Positions 21,012-31,325 of a stretch of DNA of 64,000 bases are shown piece by piece. Both the position numbers and the translations under genes were made by a program. The notes below the pieces were generated by a model. That model did not search any database, was not told the DNA's origin, and saw nothing but the letters and a program-made list of their open reading frames with translations. The stretch is taken from contig CAJNDS010002418.1 of NCBI GenBank assembly GCA_905221605.1, positions 1 through 64,000 of the forward strand. Direction: 5' to 3'. Within the stretch, counting starts at the first letter, position 1. Each line of letters opens with the position of its first letter. This stretch comes from Symbiodinium natans (taxonomy: Eukaryota > Sar > Dinophyceae > Suessiales > Symbiodiniaceae).

Positions 21012-22182
21012 TCACTCATCGTTCCCAGCGATGCTGGGAGGGCGCTTCGCCTCAGAGCACTTGTGATAGGGGTGCTGGCCCCCGCAACGCGAGCAGATGT
21101 GAGCAAAGGGGCAGTCCTTGCGACTGCAGCCCTTGCTCTTGTTGTACGCAACGCACACTTTGAGGCTGCGATTCTTGGTGGCCGTTTTCTTGATCCGACC
21201 GTCTTTGCCGAAGCCTTTGCCTTTGCCCCCACCTCTGTGGTTCAAGAACCCGCTAGGCTCCGACGTCTCCTCTTGCGTCGGCTTCGATTGGCCGCCAACC
21301 ATGAACGGCACGATGAAGTAGCTGTGCATGATGTCCGGATCCTTGCATGCCGACTTCAAAGCCTCCGCAATATCCTTCGCTTCGCCATCGCGCGCCATGC
21401 GGTACGCATGCTTGCGGAGCTCCGCCTCGTACATCAACACCACACTCCACACCGGGCAACGACCATCGCCTCCACGGAAACCAACGACTTTGGGGCCAAC
21501 ACATGGTCCGAAAGCTATCAGTGCAGCGCTCCGGCAGCTATGACCTTGTCTGATGCTTGCTCCGCACCATTTCCCAAGCCAGCCCAATGCGACGATGCCG
21601 CATGCGAAGCTCCTCCGGGCCGCTGGGAGGTGTGGTCGTGGTCTTGCCCGGCTTGAATCGTAAGACGGCTGAGGCAGGATCTATCACAGCGCTGTATGCC
21701 TCAGTCGCTGCATCCTCTACGCTCGTCACGTCTCGGAGGACCTGCTCCAGCTTTTGACCAAGAAGAGACTTGCTCGGGATCTCGGTGTCGCACAAAGAGC
21801 CATGCCACGTTTCCACTGCACCTTTCATGGACGCGTGCTCTGTAGTTTGGACCAGCCGGGATTGCACTCCAAGCTTGGATTCCGCCTTGTTCTTCTCATG
21901 CACTGACAGTTGCAAGCGACACGCCTCCCAGACAGCTCGCAATAAGGCCATGCTCTGTCTCGAAGTCGCATCGGCGGTGTAGTCCAATGGGAGCAAGTCC
22001 TTCAAAGCGGCTCGGACTTCGCTCCGCGTCTCATCTACCCCAGCGAAAAGACGCATGCTGGTGAAACCTTTGGTGTAGACCATCTTTTGCACTTCGGGAG
22101 GAACGCCGGCATCATCCATGTGATACTTCAACTCACTCTCCGCCTTGGCAAGAAGATCCGCATCGGAGACGGCGCTCGGCAT
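21012..22182 (-). CDS. Retrotransposon ORF1 (gag-like) with zinc knuckles, one frameshift
   Basis: The first frame (22182-21538) begins MPSAVSDADLLAKAESEL and runs to GLAWEMVRSKHQTRS. The second frame (to 21012) carries FRGGDGRCPVWSVVLMYE, then ELRKHAYRMARDGEAKDI and DPDIMHSYFIVPF. It ends in a Cys/His cluster: VCVAYNKSKGCSRKDCPFAH (C-x8-C-x4-C-x3-H), then CSRCGGQH and HKC. A frameshift near 21540-21590 separates the two. The composition and finger array fit the nucleic-acid-binding ORF1 protein of dinoflagellate retroelements. About 390 residues in total. Confidence 0.7.
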
Positions 22183-22416
22183 CGCTAACGCAAGTCACCT
22201 CACAGGGGGTGAATGCACTAGGAGACAATAATACAGTTACAACAAGCGGTCCGCATTCTCTGCCGACCAAACGCCGTCTGGGAAACAAAACTGCCTCCCA
22301 AAGACGCATCTAGGCCCCGAAGACCGCACAGCGAATCCACGCTGAACAACCAGAGCGGACGGAAGCCCGTCCGCAATGAAACTCGGGGCCTAGAAAGCCT
22401 AGATCCAAAAACAAAG

Positions 22417-22609
22417 TGTCCCTACTCTGACTTGGCTGGGCCTATCGCCCAACCCACTGCCTGCTAACCAGCAGGTGCAACTGTGAGCACACAACACTGC
22501 GAGCAGTCACGCAATCACACAAACAAGCTCACGTAGACACGCGCAGTCGCTCATCCACATGACGTGGCGCTCTAGATCCCACTTTACTGCACGCACGCGT
22601 GCATCTCGC
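22417..22609 (+). repeat. 193-bp direct repeat, copy B
   Basis: Partner of 20789-20981 in the same orientation. It ends directly before the plus-strand LINE ORF2 start (GEADNPGP at about 22672-22695), so it sits between a minus-strand ORF1 and a plus-strand ORF2. Confidence 0.95.
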
Positions 22610-22619
22610 TCGTCCCCAA

Positions 22620-24240
22620 CTCAGGCCGGCACACGGGCGAAGATGACCCCTTTCACAGGCCGGCGGATTGGTGAGGCCGATAATCCAGGCCCTCCAGACC
22701 TCGTTGACGTGGAGACGCGTTGGCAACGTGGAAGCTTTTGTCCTGGCGCCACGCATGCTCCTGGTTCGGCCGTCCATCAAGCACGGCCCGGGCGGCCGCG
22801 AAGAGCTCCTCAGTCGCGCGGCGGCATTCCAGCAGGGCGAGTGGCTCAGCTTTTTTGTTGCGCGAGGCGCGCCAGCTGCCCCGAGCATAGGACGCGGGCC
22901 CGGAGCCCAACGCGGAGGAGGCCGACGCCCGGCGCCGCGAGCGGGCGTGGTTTCGCGCGCCAGGCCAGTCCTCACAGCTCCAGCTTTGGCCCCGGAAACA
23001 GAACAAACGTATGCGGCCCTCACGGGAGCTAGCGCGCAGGCTTGCCGTCCCACGCCAGCCCATCCCGCCGGACACCCTCGCGCACGCGCCAGCCGAGCCC
23101 GTCACCCTGACGCCAAAAGCCGTGGCGTCCGCGTTGCGAGATGCGCGCCGCGCGGGCGCACCAGGCCTGTCCGGCATGCGGGCGGAGCACTTCAAGCCGC
23201 TGTTGCAAGATATCCCCGCGCAGGAGCTCCTTGTGCACGCCGCCACGCAATTGGCCCGGGCCCGCGTGCCCGGCGAAGTGGCCGCCGCATGCCGCCGCCG
23301 TTGCCATGGCCCGATTGACGGCTCTTCAGAAGCTTGATGGCGGGGTCCGCGGCGTAGCCACAGGCGTCGCGCGTGCTCTCGCAAAGCAGTGGGGAACAAC
23401 TCTCGACCACGCCACGCGACCGCACCAGTACGCACTCCAGTCGCGGGCGGGCACTGACGCCATCGCTGCGACCGTCCGAGCGGCGCTGGACTCGCGCGAG
23501 GACGTAGTCGTGGTTTCGCTCGATGGTCGCAAGCAGCCTTCCTGGTCAAGTTGCAGGAAGTGGCGCCAGAACTGCTGCCTTTCGTGCGCATGCTCTATGG
23601 TCGCCCCTCCACCTTTTGCTGGTGGGACGCGGCCGGCCGCAGGCGTGATGTCCACTAGGCCGAGGGCTGTGAGCAGGGCGACCCGTTGGCCCCCGCGGTA
23701 TTTGTCTTGGGGCAACACGGTGCTCTCGCACGGGCAGCAGGCGACCTCAATCCAGCCGACAAGCTGCTGGCATTCCTTGATGACCTCTACGTCATTACGG
23801 TGGCACGTCCGGCACTCGACACGGTGACCGGGGCAGTGGAGGCGCATTCTGGCATCGCATCCAATCTTGGCAAAATGCGAGGGCTCGGAGGCTTGAAGGG
23901 GCTGCTCCGCCGGGCATGGCTGAGCTTCGGCAACCATGCGCCGCCGACACGGATGGGGCAGCGCTTCGCGTTGCTGAACGACGCAAATAGGCGGCCTACC
24001 CGGAGCTCACCGGCGGCGGGCCCCAGCGGCTCGTCGTGCTCGGCTCGGAGGTCGGGGGTCGCTGGAATGGCGGGGCCCTGCGATTCATGCGCGATATGGT
24101 CCGCATCCACGCATGCCGCGCGCCGCCAGCAGTGCGCCGAGCGGCCGCATCCGGCTGGGCAAGACGTTGGTGGAGCATCATCTCGGTCGCCGTTCAACAG
24201 GCTGCCGAACGGATCAGCAGGCGTAAAAGTCCGAGAGAAA
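22620..24240 (+). pseudogene. LINE ORF2 with reverse transcriptase, internally deleted
   Basis: In order: the signature RRIGEADNPGPPDLVDVE near 22660-22720; a RARPVLTAPALAPETEQT segment near 22960; then the start of reverse transcriptase, LTPKAVASALRDARRAGAP with GLSGMRAEHF, near 23110-23200. Next come DGGVRGVATG, RPHQYALQSRAGTDAIAA, VVVVSLDGR, and the catalytic motif FLDDLYV at about 23777, a FADD-like box. Several frameshifts separate the parts. After NLGKMR near 23880 the sequence jumps to the tail domain (PQRLVVLGSEVGGRWNGG, CRAPPAVRRAAASGW) near 24020-24200, so roughly the usual connecting region is missing. An A-rich stretch follows at 24232-24250. Confidence 0.8.
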
Positions 24241-25340
24241 AGAAAAAAAAAACATCACTGCCCACTGGCGTGCCCAGAACGACCAAGACCCTGGCTCTCG
24301 GCGAGTGGTGCCCAGTCCCCAACCCAAACCGGCGGATCGGACGGTCCCGCTAGTACCCGTGAAGGTGCCGCCAGCCCTGCTTCCGAGGATGAAGGTAAAC
24401 CTAGGAAACGGAAGGACACACCAGCATCATCCTGCACGGCCGGACGGTGAGGGCACGGACAGCAGCAGCGCTCTGGATGCGGGAGACAAGGTGGCGAAAT
24501 GCATCCAGAAGGCGCGCTGATCGCAGGCACGGGCAGCATGACGCTGCCAACCGCGCAGGTCGGGGGGTCCATCGAACTCAACGGGGGGCGGACTGTGCGA
24601 CATCCCAGGCTGGCACGTCGCACCCCTGGGCGCGGAGGAAGTCAGCAGCCTGCGTTGCCGCGACGACACTAGTGGAGCCGGCAGCGCCAGGATGGGTGCG
24701 CGCCTGGACAAGGTTGAGTGGTGTATGCTCGCACCGCGTGATGCCGTGACTCAGCGTTCCAACTTGCAATCGAAACCTCTTACCAAGCATCGATTCTTTG
24801 GAGTGCGATGCTCGCTGGCAACCACAACCGCATCTGCACCGAGTTGCTTACAGACATGCGTGTCCCATTTGCTGCCAGATTCTGGGATTTAACACGATGT
24901 GGACATCATGACTTCTTAGACGGGCGCTCTGCGCGTCATCGCCATGGCGGCGTGCATCGCTCATGTCGTTTGTGTGCTGAATGCCCCGACTCTTTGTAAC
25001 ATGCACTTCCAAAATGTGTTGCACGGCGCCAGCGCTGGCGAATGCAAGCTCGCAGTACGAACGTTCTGAGTTTGGAAACGCTCTTCAGCACAGACCCCGT
25101 TGTCAATTCGTCTCGTGACATTTTGCGCAACATCGTGTTTGTGGCCAATATCTGCTGTGATGCATCGGCATGTGAGATGGGACATGACCCATGATCCATG
25201 ATCCTTTGAGAGAGCCCGTGAGGACTAGTAATCTGGCTTTGTTATTGCACCTTGTGTGATTGGTGTTGTCTATGCGTATTTGCAAGTTAATATCATGATC
25301 ACGAATCTAACATACGAATGTGGTTTCACTTCTGAATGTG
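24241..25340. other. No gene supported
   Basis: GC-rich open frames continue on both strands to about 24760. They are probably more decayed retroelement sequence. The rest is ordinary-composition DNA without recognisable features. Confidence 0.4.
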
Positions 25341-25359
25341 TCTCCACGGTCGTTTAAGG

Positions 25360-25690
25360 ACATGTCTCTGAACGTCGTCGTTTGTAGGAAAAAAGTGTCC
25401 AAAGCGGCAGGCAAGCCCACAAGGATGTGAGTCGTGCACAGTGCCCGGTCGCGTGCCTCAGCATACGGACGGGTGACCTCGAGTGGGACATTGCGCAGCG
25501 CGCGGCTGGCACGCGTGCTCGCGCACATGAGCCGGAGGAGCCATGCACTGGGCGTCGAGGAGATGCGGTAGGTGGTCCAGCAAGACCTGCTCCTCCTGCG
25601 CGCCGCTCCCACGTGTGTGCCAACGGGAGCAAGCGCTGCGCAGGGATGGGCGCCGTCGCAGGGCACGGCGGCAGGTGTACGCTCGCCGCT
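25360..25690 (-). pseudogene. LINE ORF2, middle fragment
   Basis: Minus-strand frames read EQVLLDHLPHLLDAQC, then after a frameshift LLRLMCASTRASRALRNV and RPYAEARDRAL. This is the same segment type as at 19883-20110 but from a different copy. It is followed in the minus sense by a GLPAALDTFF remnant. Confidence 0.6.
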
Positions 25691-26043
25691 CGCACTTTGC
25701 ACTTTGCACTTTGCACTTTGCCCGTTCGAGTCACGAAGACTACGGTCCTTTCAGGACAAGGGACAACGGTGGGTGTTACGAGCTAATTAATGTGCGAGGC
25801 CGTGTCAAACTGTACAAAATCATGTCTTGTTGACGGCCATCTTGGCAGATGAGCTACATCAGACCATGAACTACATCCAGGGAACTGTGACATTATAAAC
25901 TTATTCAACTCATCATCCCATCGCTTGGGGGGGCGACCAGGTCGTCGTCTCGGCACACTATTGAAATTGTGCTGGGATGACGGACTCCAGGTTGCAGCGC
26001 ATAATGGCCAAGCATTCTTCGCAGTCAGGTTCATTACGAACCT

Positions 26044-26057
26044 GTGCTGGTTAGCAC
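26044..26057 (+). repeat. Target-site duplication, left copy
   Basis: GTGCTGGTTAGCAC, identical to 26224-26237 on the other side of the insertion. Removing one copy plus the insert restores the reading frame of the host LINE. Confidence 0.85.
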
Positions 26058-26223
26058 TAGACTACGGTCCTTTCAGGACAAGGGACAACGGTGGGTGTTA
26101 CGAGCTAATTAATGTGCGAGGCCGTGTCAAACTGTACAAAATCATGTCTTGTTGACGGCCATCTTGGCAGATGAAAGGACCGTAGTCTTCGTGACTCGAA
26201 CGGGCAAAGTGCAAAAGTGCAAA
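26058..26223 (+). mobile_element. Short LINE insertion with 5' inversion and 14-bp target duplication
   Basis: The 166-bp insert is flanked on both sides by GTGCTGGTTAGCAC (26044-26057 and 26224-26237). Its right part (from about 26173) is the 3' end of the same LINE family in the plus sense, ending in AAAGTGC-type tail units. Its left 115 bases (26060-26174) are the adjacent LINE sequence in inverted orientation, identical to 25738-25852. About 14 bases (AAAGGACCGTAGTC) are present in both parts. This is the structure produced by twin-primed reverse transcription. Confidence 0.85.
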
Positions 26224-26559
26224 GTGCTGGTTAGCACGATGAACACTGGACCACGAAGGCACAGGATGTTGCCTGAGAGCAAACGATACCCGGGCATTCA
26301 TGCGTCGCATCGTCTCTTCCCAAGTTGCATCTGCGTCGCGACTCCATCCAACAATGCTTCGAAACATCTTTCGCTGGCATATATCAAGCTGTTCCAGCTG
26401 TCGCGCCGTCAGTGCCAATGTAGAAAGTCCGAACAGTGCCGTAGGAGTGACCACGGCGTTGACAAGCTTCAATCTGCCTTTGATTGACATGTGCTTGTTC
26501 ACGAATATGAATTATTGAACTTTCCCCACGCTGCACTGATACGATGCGCCAGCTCTGTT

Positions 26560-27160
26560 CTTGATTGGCGTCGAAGGTCGCCACAAATTTTCCGTCCAAG
26601 GTACATATGTGTCTCTCCGTCTCGCGCGGGGTGTAAACCCGTGACCTGAAACGCCGTGTCGCTGATGGTAGCGCAGGGTTGCGGGGGCAGCGGCGGGAAC
26701 GGTTGCAGGCCGGCTCTGGCAAGCGCCTCCAGAGCGCAACGGTGCTGAGCTTCGAGCCGCACGTGAACGCTGCCTGCCGCGAGGGGCCCCGGGTTGTCTG
26801 CCTCGCCCACGCGAACGCGGCGCCACGCAGCCGCCGCCCGCCCGTCTGGAACGCCGAGGGATGGGTGCAGCGCACGTGCTCGGGACGTGGGCAGCGTCGA
26901 GCGTGCACATGCGTGATGTGCAGAAAACATTGTGTGTGTCCCAATCCATGCCAATGCACACATCAGCAAGCGCGAGCGGGTGCCAACGCCACGGACGCGG
27001 GTGCTCTCCATAGACTCCGGTCTGGCGCCGCCAACGGGCGTCCCCATACAGGTAGCCGTCGCGGCGCTCGCTTCCGCGCAATACTATTCGGCCGCAAGCT
27101 CGCAGGAAGTCTCCATACAGGTAGCCGTCGCGCTCACTTCCACGGACTACTGCCAAGGTG
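26560..27160 (-). pseudogene. LINE ORF2, 5' part with GEADNPGP motif
   Basis: The minus-strand frame carries RVRVGEADNPGPLAAGSV, then LEAQHRCALEALARAGLQ, preceded by VCIGMDWDTHNVF in another frame. It is the start region of another GEADNPGP-type element. Further upstream, a short unit containing CATACAGGTAGCCGTCGCG occurs twice (about 27047 and 27115). The region 27283-27540 has more GC-rich frames of the same kind. Confidence 0.65.
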
Positions 27161-27673
27161 CGCGGACGGGGACGGCAGTGTCGGCGGGGTCGTGGGCGAG
27201 GCCGGCAGCGAAACCTCGCAGCTCCAGCGTCTGCCGCGTCCGTCGACAGCGACAGCGAGTAGAGTACGACCAGCCTACCACCCTACCGCCGACGCCCAGC
27301 CAGCAAGGCAGCACTAGGGCAGCCGAAGGGTAGCCCCAGCGCCCCCGTCTTCATCCGGTGCTTGGCGCGCCGTGGAACGCTGCCTCGGCGGGTGCTCACC
27401 CGGCAGTGGCATTGCCTCGCGTCGCTGGCGGTTACTTGAGCTGCGGTGCAGCCGTGCAACGCGGGGGATGACCAGGAGCCTCCGTTGGGGGACCTGCTCG
27501 CCGAGCACCAGGGCAGCTCGACTGAAGGCACGGCAGCCGGCAGGACCCTGGAATCATGTTTTTAAGGGTGCAGAAAGGTGCGAGCAAAATTCAACATCCG
27601 AGGTTTGGTCATCACTCATGGACAACTGACATCCCAACCGTTTGTGCGTCCATATTTTTACGCTGTTTTAGAC

Positions 27674-27703
27674 CAATTTTGGCTCAAGCCATTTTAGCTC
27701 AGG
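27674..27703 (+). other. Tandem relic of the dinoflagellate spliced leader
   Basis: Two 15-base units abut: CAATTTTGGCTCAAG (27674-27688) and CCATTTTAGCTCAGG (27689-27703). The last 15 bases of the dinoflagellate spliced leader are CCATTTTGGCTCAAG, so the units match at 14 and 13 positions. The 15-base period is what repeated trans-splicing onto a retroposed cDNA leaves behind. A further TACTCAAG at 27704-27711 may be a third, truncated unit. Confidence 0.7.
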
Positions 27704-27739
27704 TACTCAAGAAGAGCTGTTCTTTCAAGTCTTTCTTTT

Positions 27740-28430
27740 TTCCCGCGCGGGCGCCACGCGTGGGGGTGGAGCTTGCCGGCCTCGTCCTCTACGCTGTCGT
27801 TTGTGGCGACCCTGCCAGGCCGTCCAAGGAGACGACGAGCCCGTCCCGTGATCCTCCAACGCGATGCCAAGGCATCGGTGCCCGTGCGCGCTTGCAAGGC
27901 ATATTGCGAGGGACGAGTGGTGGCATCGAACATGGGGGACCACGGTGTTGCGAGAGCACTCGCGACCAACCGCCGGAAACAATCGCCCGTAGCGATGCCG
28001 CGGACCCCGCCGGCCAATTTCTGCAACGCGGTCAGGCGTGCTATAGGGCGAGCTCAGCCCTGGCGAGGGATGTCGCTGCGTGCGCCAGCAGTTCGAGGCC
28101 CTCCTGGTCCTGCAGCAGGACTTTAAGATGTCAATGTTCAGCTCGCATGCCGCTGACCCTGAGCCCTGGCGCGCTATACGCGGCGCGTGTCGCGCAGAGT
28201 CCCCCATGGCCGCTGTGGTGAGGCGAGGGAGTTCGTCGGGCTGGAACGCCAAGGTTGGGCGGCAACGGCCGACGCGGCGCCGGGCGCGAGTGCGGCAGAA
28301 GTTAGAACTTGACGGGCGCCAGAAACTTGCCCGTGTCGCACCTTGGCGCAAGCGACGTGTCGGCGCCGCTCAGCGTCTTGGGGCACGACGGCAGAGGCAG
28401 TGGCAGACACAGGCTCGGCGCCGATTTTGA
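27740..28430 (-). pseudogene. LINE ORF2, N-terminal reverse transcriptase region
   Basis: The minus strand gives HVACAKVRHGQVSGARQV with LTSAALAPG near 28310-28370. After frameshifts it gives AGGVRGIATGDCFRRLV, RPSQYALQARTGTDALA and a broken VVVVSLDGR region. The copy stops at about 27740, next to the spliced-leader relic, which points the opposite way. Confidence 0.7.
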
Positions 28431-28439
28431 GCGGTTCCG

Positions 28440-30240
28440 AGCTCCTTTCATACGGCTCCTGTGCACTGCGGGCTCACGATATACATCGAGTGTTGGCCAA
28501 CGCCAACTCGAAAGCTATGTCGTGCAGCTTTCGAGGGGTGCACCACAAAGCGTGGCCTGTGACGATGTGATGCAAGTGCAGCGCCCTTCATCGGCATCAA
28601 TCGCTTTTCTCACACGACTTGCCTGACCTCATACTGGCAGCTTCCGCTTTTGTGTTGCCTCATAGTTTCGCATGTCCGTGCCTTTTGGACTGGTGCTAGT
28701 AAGATCTAGTAAGTGTTTGAGCCTAGTGGTTGAGACATGCCGAGGTGCCCCAGCTGCCTTTCGTGCTTGGTGACTGTGGCACAAACCCGCACCCCCCTTC
28801 ACCTGAATGCTCAAACCCAAACCACTTGCCCAAGTCCTAAAACACAGGAACCTATGAACCTTTGGACTTTCTCCCGCAGCTTTGTCGCGCCCCCTACTTA
28901 CAGCAACGTTGTCGGTCCGGCGGTGTGTCACCAGCGCCTCCGAGCACGAAAAAGATAGATAGGCATCCAACTGCGCAAGCTTTCCCTAGGCCGAGGACCT
29001 CAGCGCACCTCAAGCAAAGGTCCTAAGCGCCGTCACAGGCAACAGCAAAAACGGATCTGAGACGCGCCGGTGGCAAGGGTGATGCACTCTGCGGCCCAAT
29101 TCTGGCATCTTGGCCACTGGCATAGCAACAGCCAAATCTTGGACAGTGTAAAATCATTTGATCCTGATGAGGGCAATTACGCAAACTGGCCAGTGCAGGC
29201 AGTTCGCACACGTCCGCCTCTTCAATCTGATCTCGCCCACAGTGGCTGCAGAGCAACCTCCACTCCACTCTTGCGTCTTACCGCGCATCTTGCCGCTCAT
29301 GCGTGGCGGTGCAGTGGTGCAGCCGGGATGCATGAGGTCATCAGTGCCGCTCCGGAGTCTGTAAGCTACCGGGATATCGCGAACGGGTTGCAGCAAGCCG
29401 TGCCTCTCCAAGGCAAGATCTCAACGTTCCCAGGCCACGGTTTGCTTTGAACCATGTTGAACCTGCGGGGGCATCGGAAGTCGAAGCGCACCATGGCACG
29501 TCGAGGCACCTTTCGACAGTATAAGTGGGAACTGCCTGTTGTGCAAGGTCAAAGTTGTCCGATGTCCTGCCTCGCGTGCCTCACCCTCGGCCTCACTGGC
29601 GCGCGTGAAGCAAATGGCACCTCGATGTCTACTGCATCTTGGTCTTTCTTAAGCCTTTCAGATCACGCTTGGGACGGCTTCCCATCTCTCACCACATGTG
29701 CAACATGGGTGCCGACGCACTCGCCAGGGGCACAGGTTGCGACGGTTGGCCACCTGTCGACTGCACTCACCTCGAACATCCTCGAACCACATGCTGCACA
29801 GCGTTGCGCAGCGGTGCAGTCCTCGCCGAAGGCGTCCAGCAAAGAGACTCGCACGGCCAAGGCCAAGGGAGGCAAGCCACAAACGGCTGCCTGCAGGATA
29901 CGGGTGCCTATGATACGCATGACAGCACCTGATCTCTGCGTGCTTCCGCTATCGAAAGAGTCTTGTGGCAGCTGCATGCAGATATCGGCCTCGACCGCAC
30001 GCTGCAGCACTGGTAGCTGTGCGGACTCAGTGCAGGACGTGGAATTAGCAGCGCGGAACTTGAAGAACCGTCCTCCTAAGATCCACACCCAAATGACCTC
30101 TCGCCACATCTTGATGGCAGCGATTCTGTCTGGCGACAGCACGCATGTCACCTGCAACGGCTAGAGAAGGCGAAGAGGAACCACTGCAGCGACAAACATG
30201 CTGTACCGCTAAGACTGTAAGACTAAGTTGTTTAACAGCG
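28440..30240. other. No gene firmly supported
   Basis: Long frames overlap on both strands: 236 codons on the plus strand at 29454-30164 and 164 codons on the minus strand at 29663-30157. The minus frame (QRSGAVMRIIGTRILQ, FEVSAVDRWPTVAT) agrees with the gene direction of the neighbourhood but has no recognisable domain. I cannot decide between them. Confidence 0.4.
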
Positions 30241-30241
30241 T

Positions 30242-31160
30242 TCAAGATGTGTTCGGGGTTTTAATCCAAGGCCAGGGCCGCTTCCTTCCCCGCTCGGCCT
30301 GGTTGAGGTGCTCTACAAGTACGAGGTTGTTTTGCAGTGTGTGTAGATGATCGATGTCCGTTTCACCGAGTCCGTCGCCTGTGGTCGACAGCATGGCAAC
30401 TGCTTTGATCTTGCCGAACTCAATCAGATGGATTATTACCTTGGTTCTATCCCATTCTAGCTTGGCATGCAACATCAGGTGCCGAACCTCCAGGGTCAGA
30501 CTTTTGGCAGCCACAGGCCATTCCAGGCCCATTGCAGCAACACCCTCATGCAGGAGGACTGCTTCAACACAAACAAGCACTTTCCCGAATTCTACTCTTT
30601 TAAGTCTTGATGCTCTGTCTCTTTTTTGGGAAGCTGGCTATGTTGCCGCAGCCTATGTGGGCACCAGCTGAGTCAGCTAAGCGATCGAACTGTAAGGCTT
30701 CGCATCGTACGCTGTTGCTAAGCTCACCGGTTTACTGAAGGACAAAAGCCTGAAAACCATTCGGCCGCGAGACTCAAAGAGGTCAGGCATCCTAGGTCCT
30801 AGCTTGCGTTCACTCTGTGATGTCCTGTGGGCCCCCTGTGCACAGAACAGCAACTTACTGCTTTTTGGGTCGCTGGCACCTGGCACCTGTACACTATCTG
30901 TACTGAGCCCTGCCAGCAGAAAACTGCCATTAACTGCACCTTTAGTGGCCACAAGGACACTAGCCCCCACTCAGAGGTATGGATGCAAGACAGCGATAGA
31001 AACCTTGGACAGGGGAGCATCGAGACCGCAAGGGTGATGCAAAGAGTGAGCACTCGTTGCTTGGGTGGAGCCGTTGTCTCCCATCTCGTCCAAGCAGGAA
31101 AGGTGAACTTCTCGAAGCTGCACTGCTCCGAAATCAACCTGCCAGAGAACCGTTTGCTAC
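30242..31160 (-). CDS. Exons of an unidentified gene
   Basis: Three coding-like stretches lie on the minus strand just downstream of the HISN3-type gene. About 31150-31030 reads LWQVDFGAVQLREVHLSC and LDEMGDNGSTQAT, after a TAG| acceptor. 30970-30677 reads VGASVLVATKGAVNGSFL, then FESRGRMVFRLLSF. 30580-30242 reads WPVAAKSLTLEVRHLML and IIHLIEFGKIKAVAML. Their order, strand and even composition support one gene, but no family is recognised and the junctions are not resolved. Confidence 0.35.
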
Positions 31161-31325
31161 ACTTTCTACGTCGCAAGGTCCGGGAAATGTCTTAACCACA
31201 TCTTAACCGCTTGCATCCACTTGCTCTGCCGCAGAGTCTGCGGACAGACTTGCGCATGCTTGCACCATTTTACCGAGCTCACGTTGGGCGGAAAATCGGA
31301 CGGTGAGACATCTGCAATCAATCTA

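Larger units (their letters stand above)
25692..26502 (-). pseudogene. Second-type LINE: ORF2 C-terminus, 3' UTR and (GCAAAGT)n tail
   Basis: From the Met at 26502 the frame reads SIKGRLKLVNAVVTPTALF, GLSTLALTARQLEQLDI, then QRKMFRSIVGWSRD and EETMRRMNARV. This is the thumb/C-terminal part of a reverse-transcriptase polyprotein different from the GEADNPGP type. It is interrupted by the insertion at 26058-26223. The frame resumes without shift as RFVMNLTAKNAWPL and ends in RRRPGRPPKRWDDELNKF with a stop near 25785. The 3' end carries a short tail of four AAAGTGC-type units at 25693-25720. Without the insertion the frame is open throughout. Confidence 0.7.

Noticed and set aside
20789-22609. 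Classical LTR retrotransposon
   Set aside because: The repeats lack the usual TG...CA ends, no integrase, protease or primer site was seen, and the associated ORFs match non-LTR-type elements. Kept as an open repeat finding instead.
29454-30164. 236-codon plus-strand open frame
   Set aside because: It opposes the direction of all neighbouring genes, overlaps a 164-codon minus frame of better composition, and has no domain.
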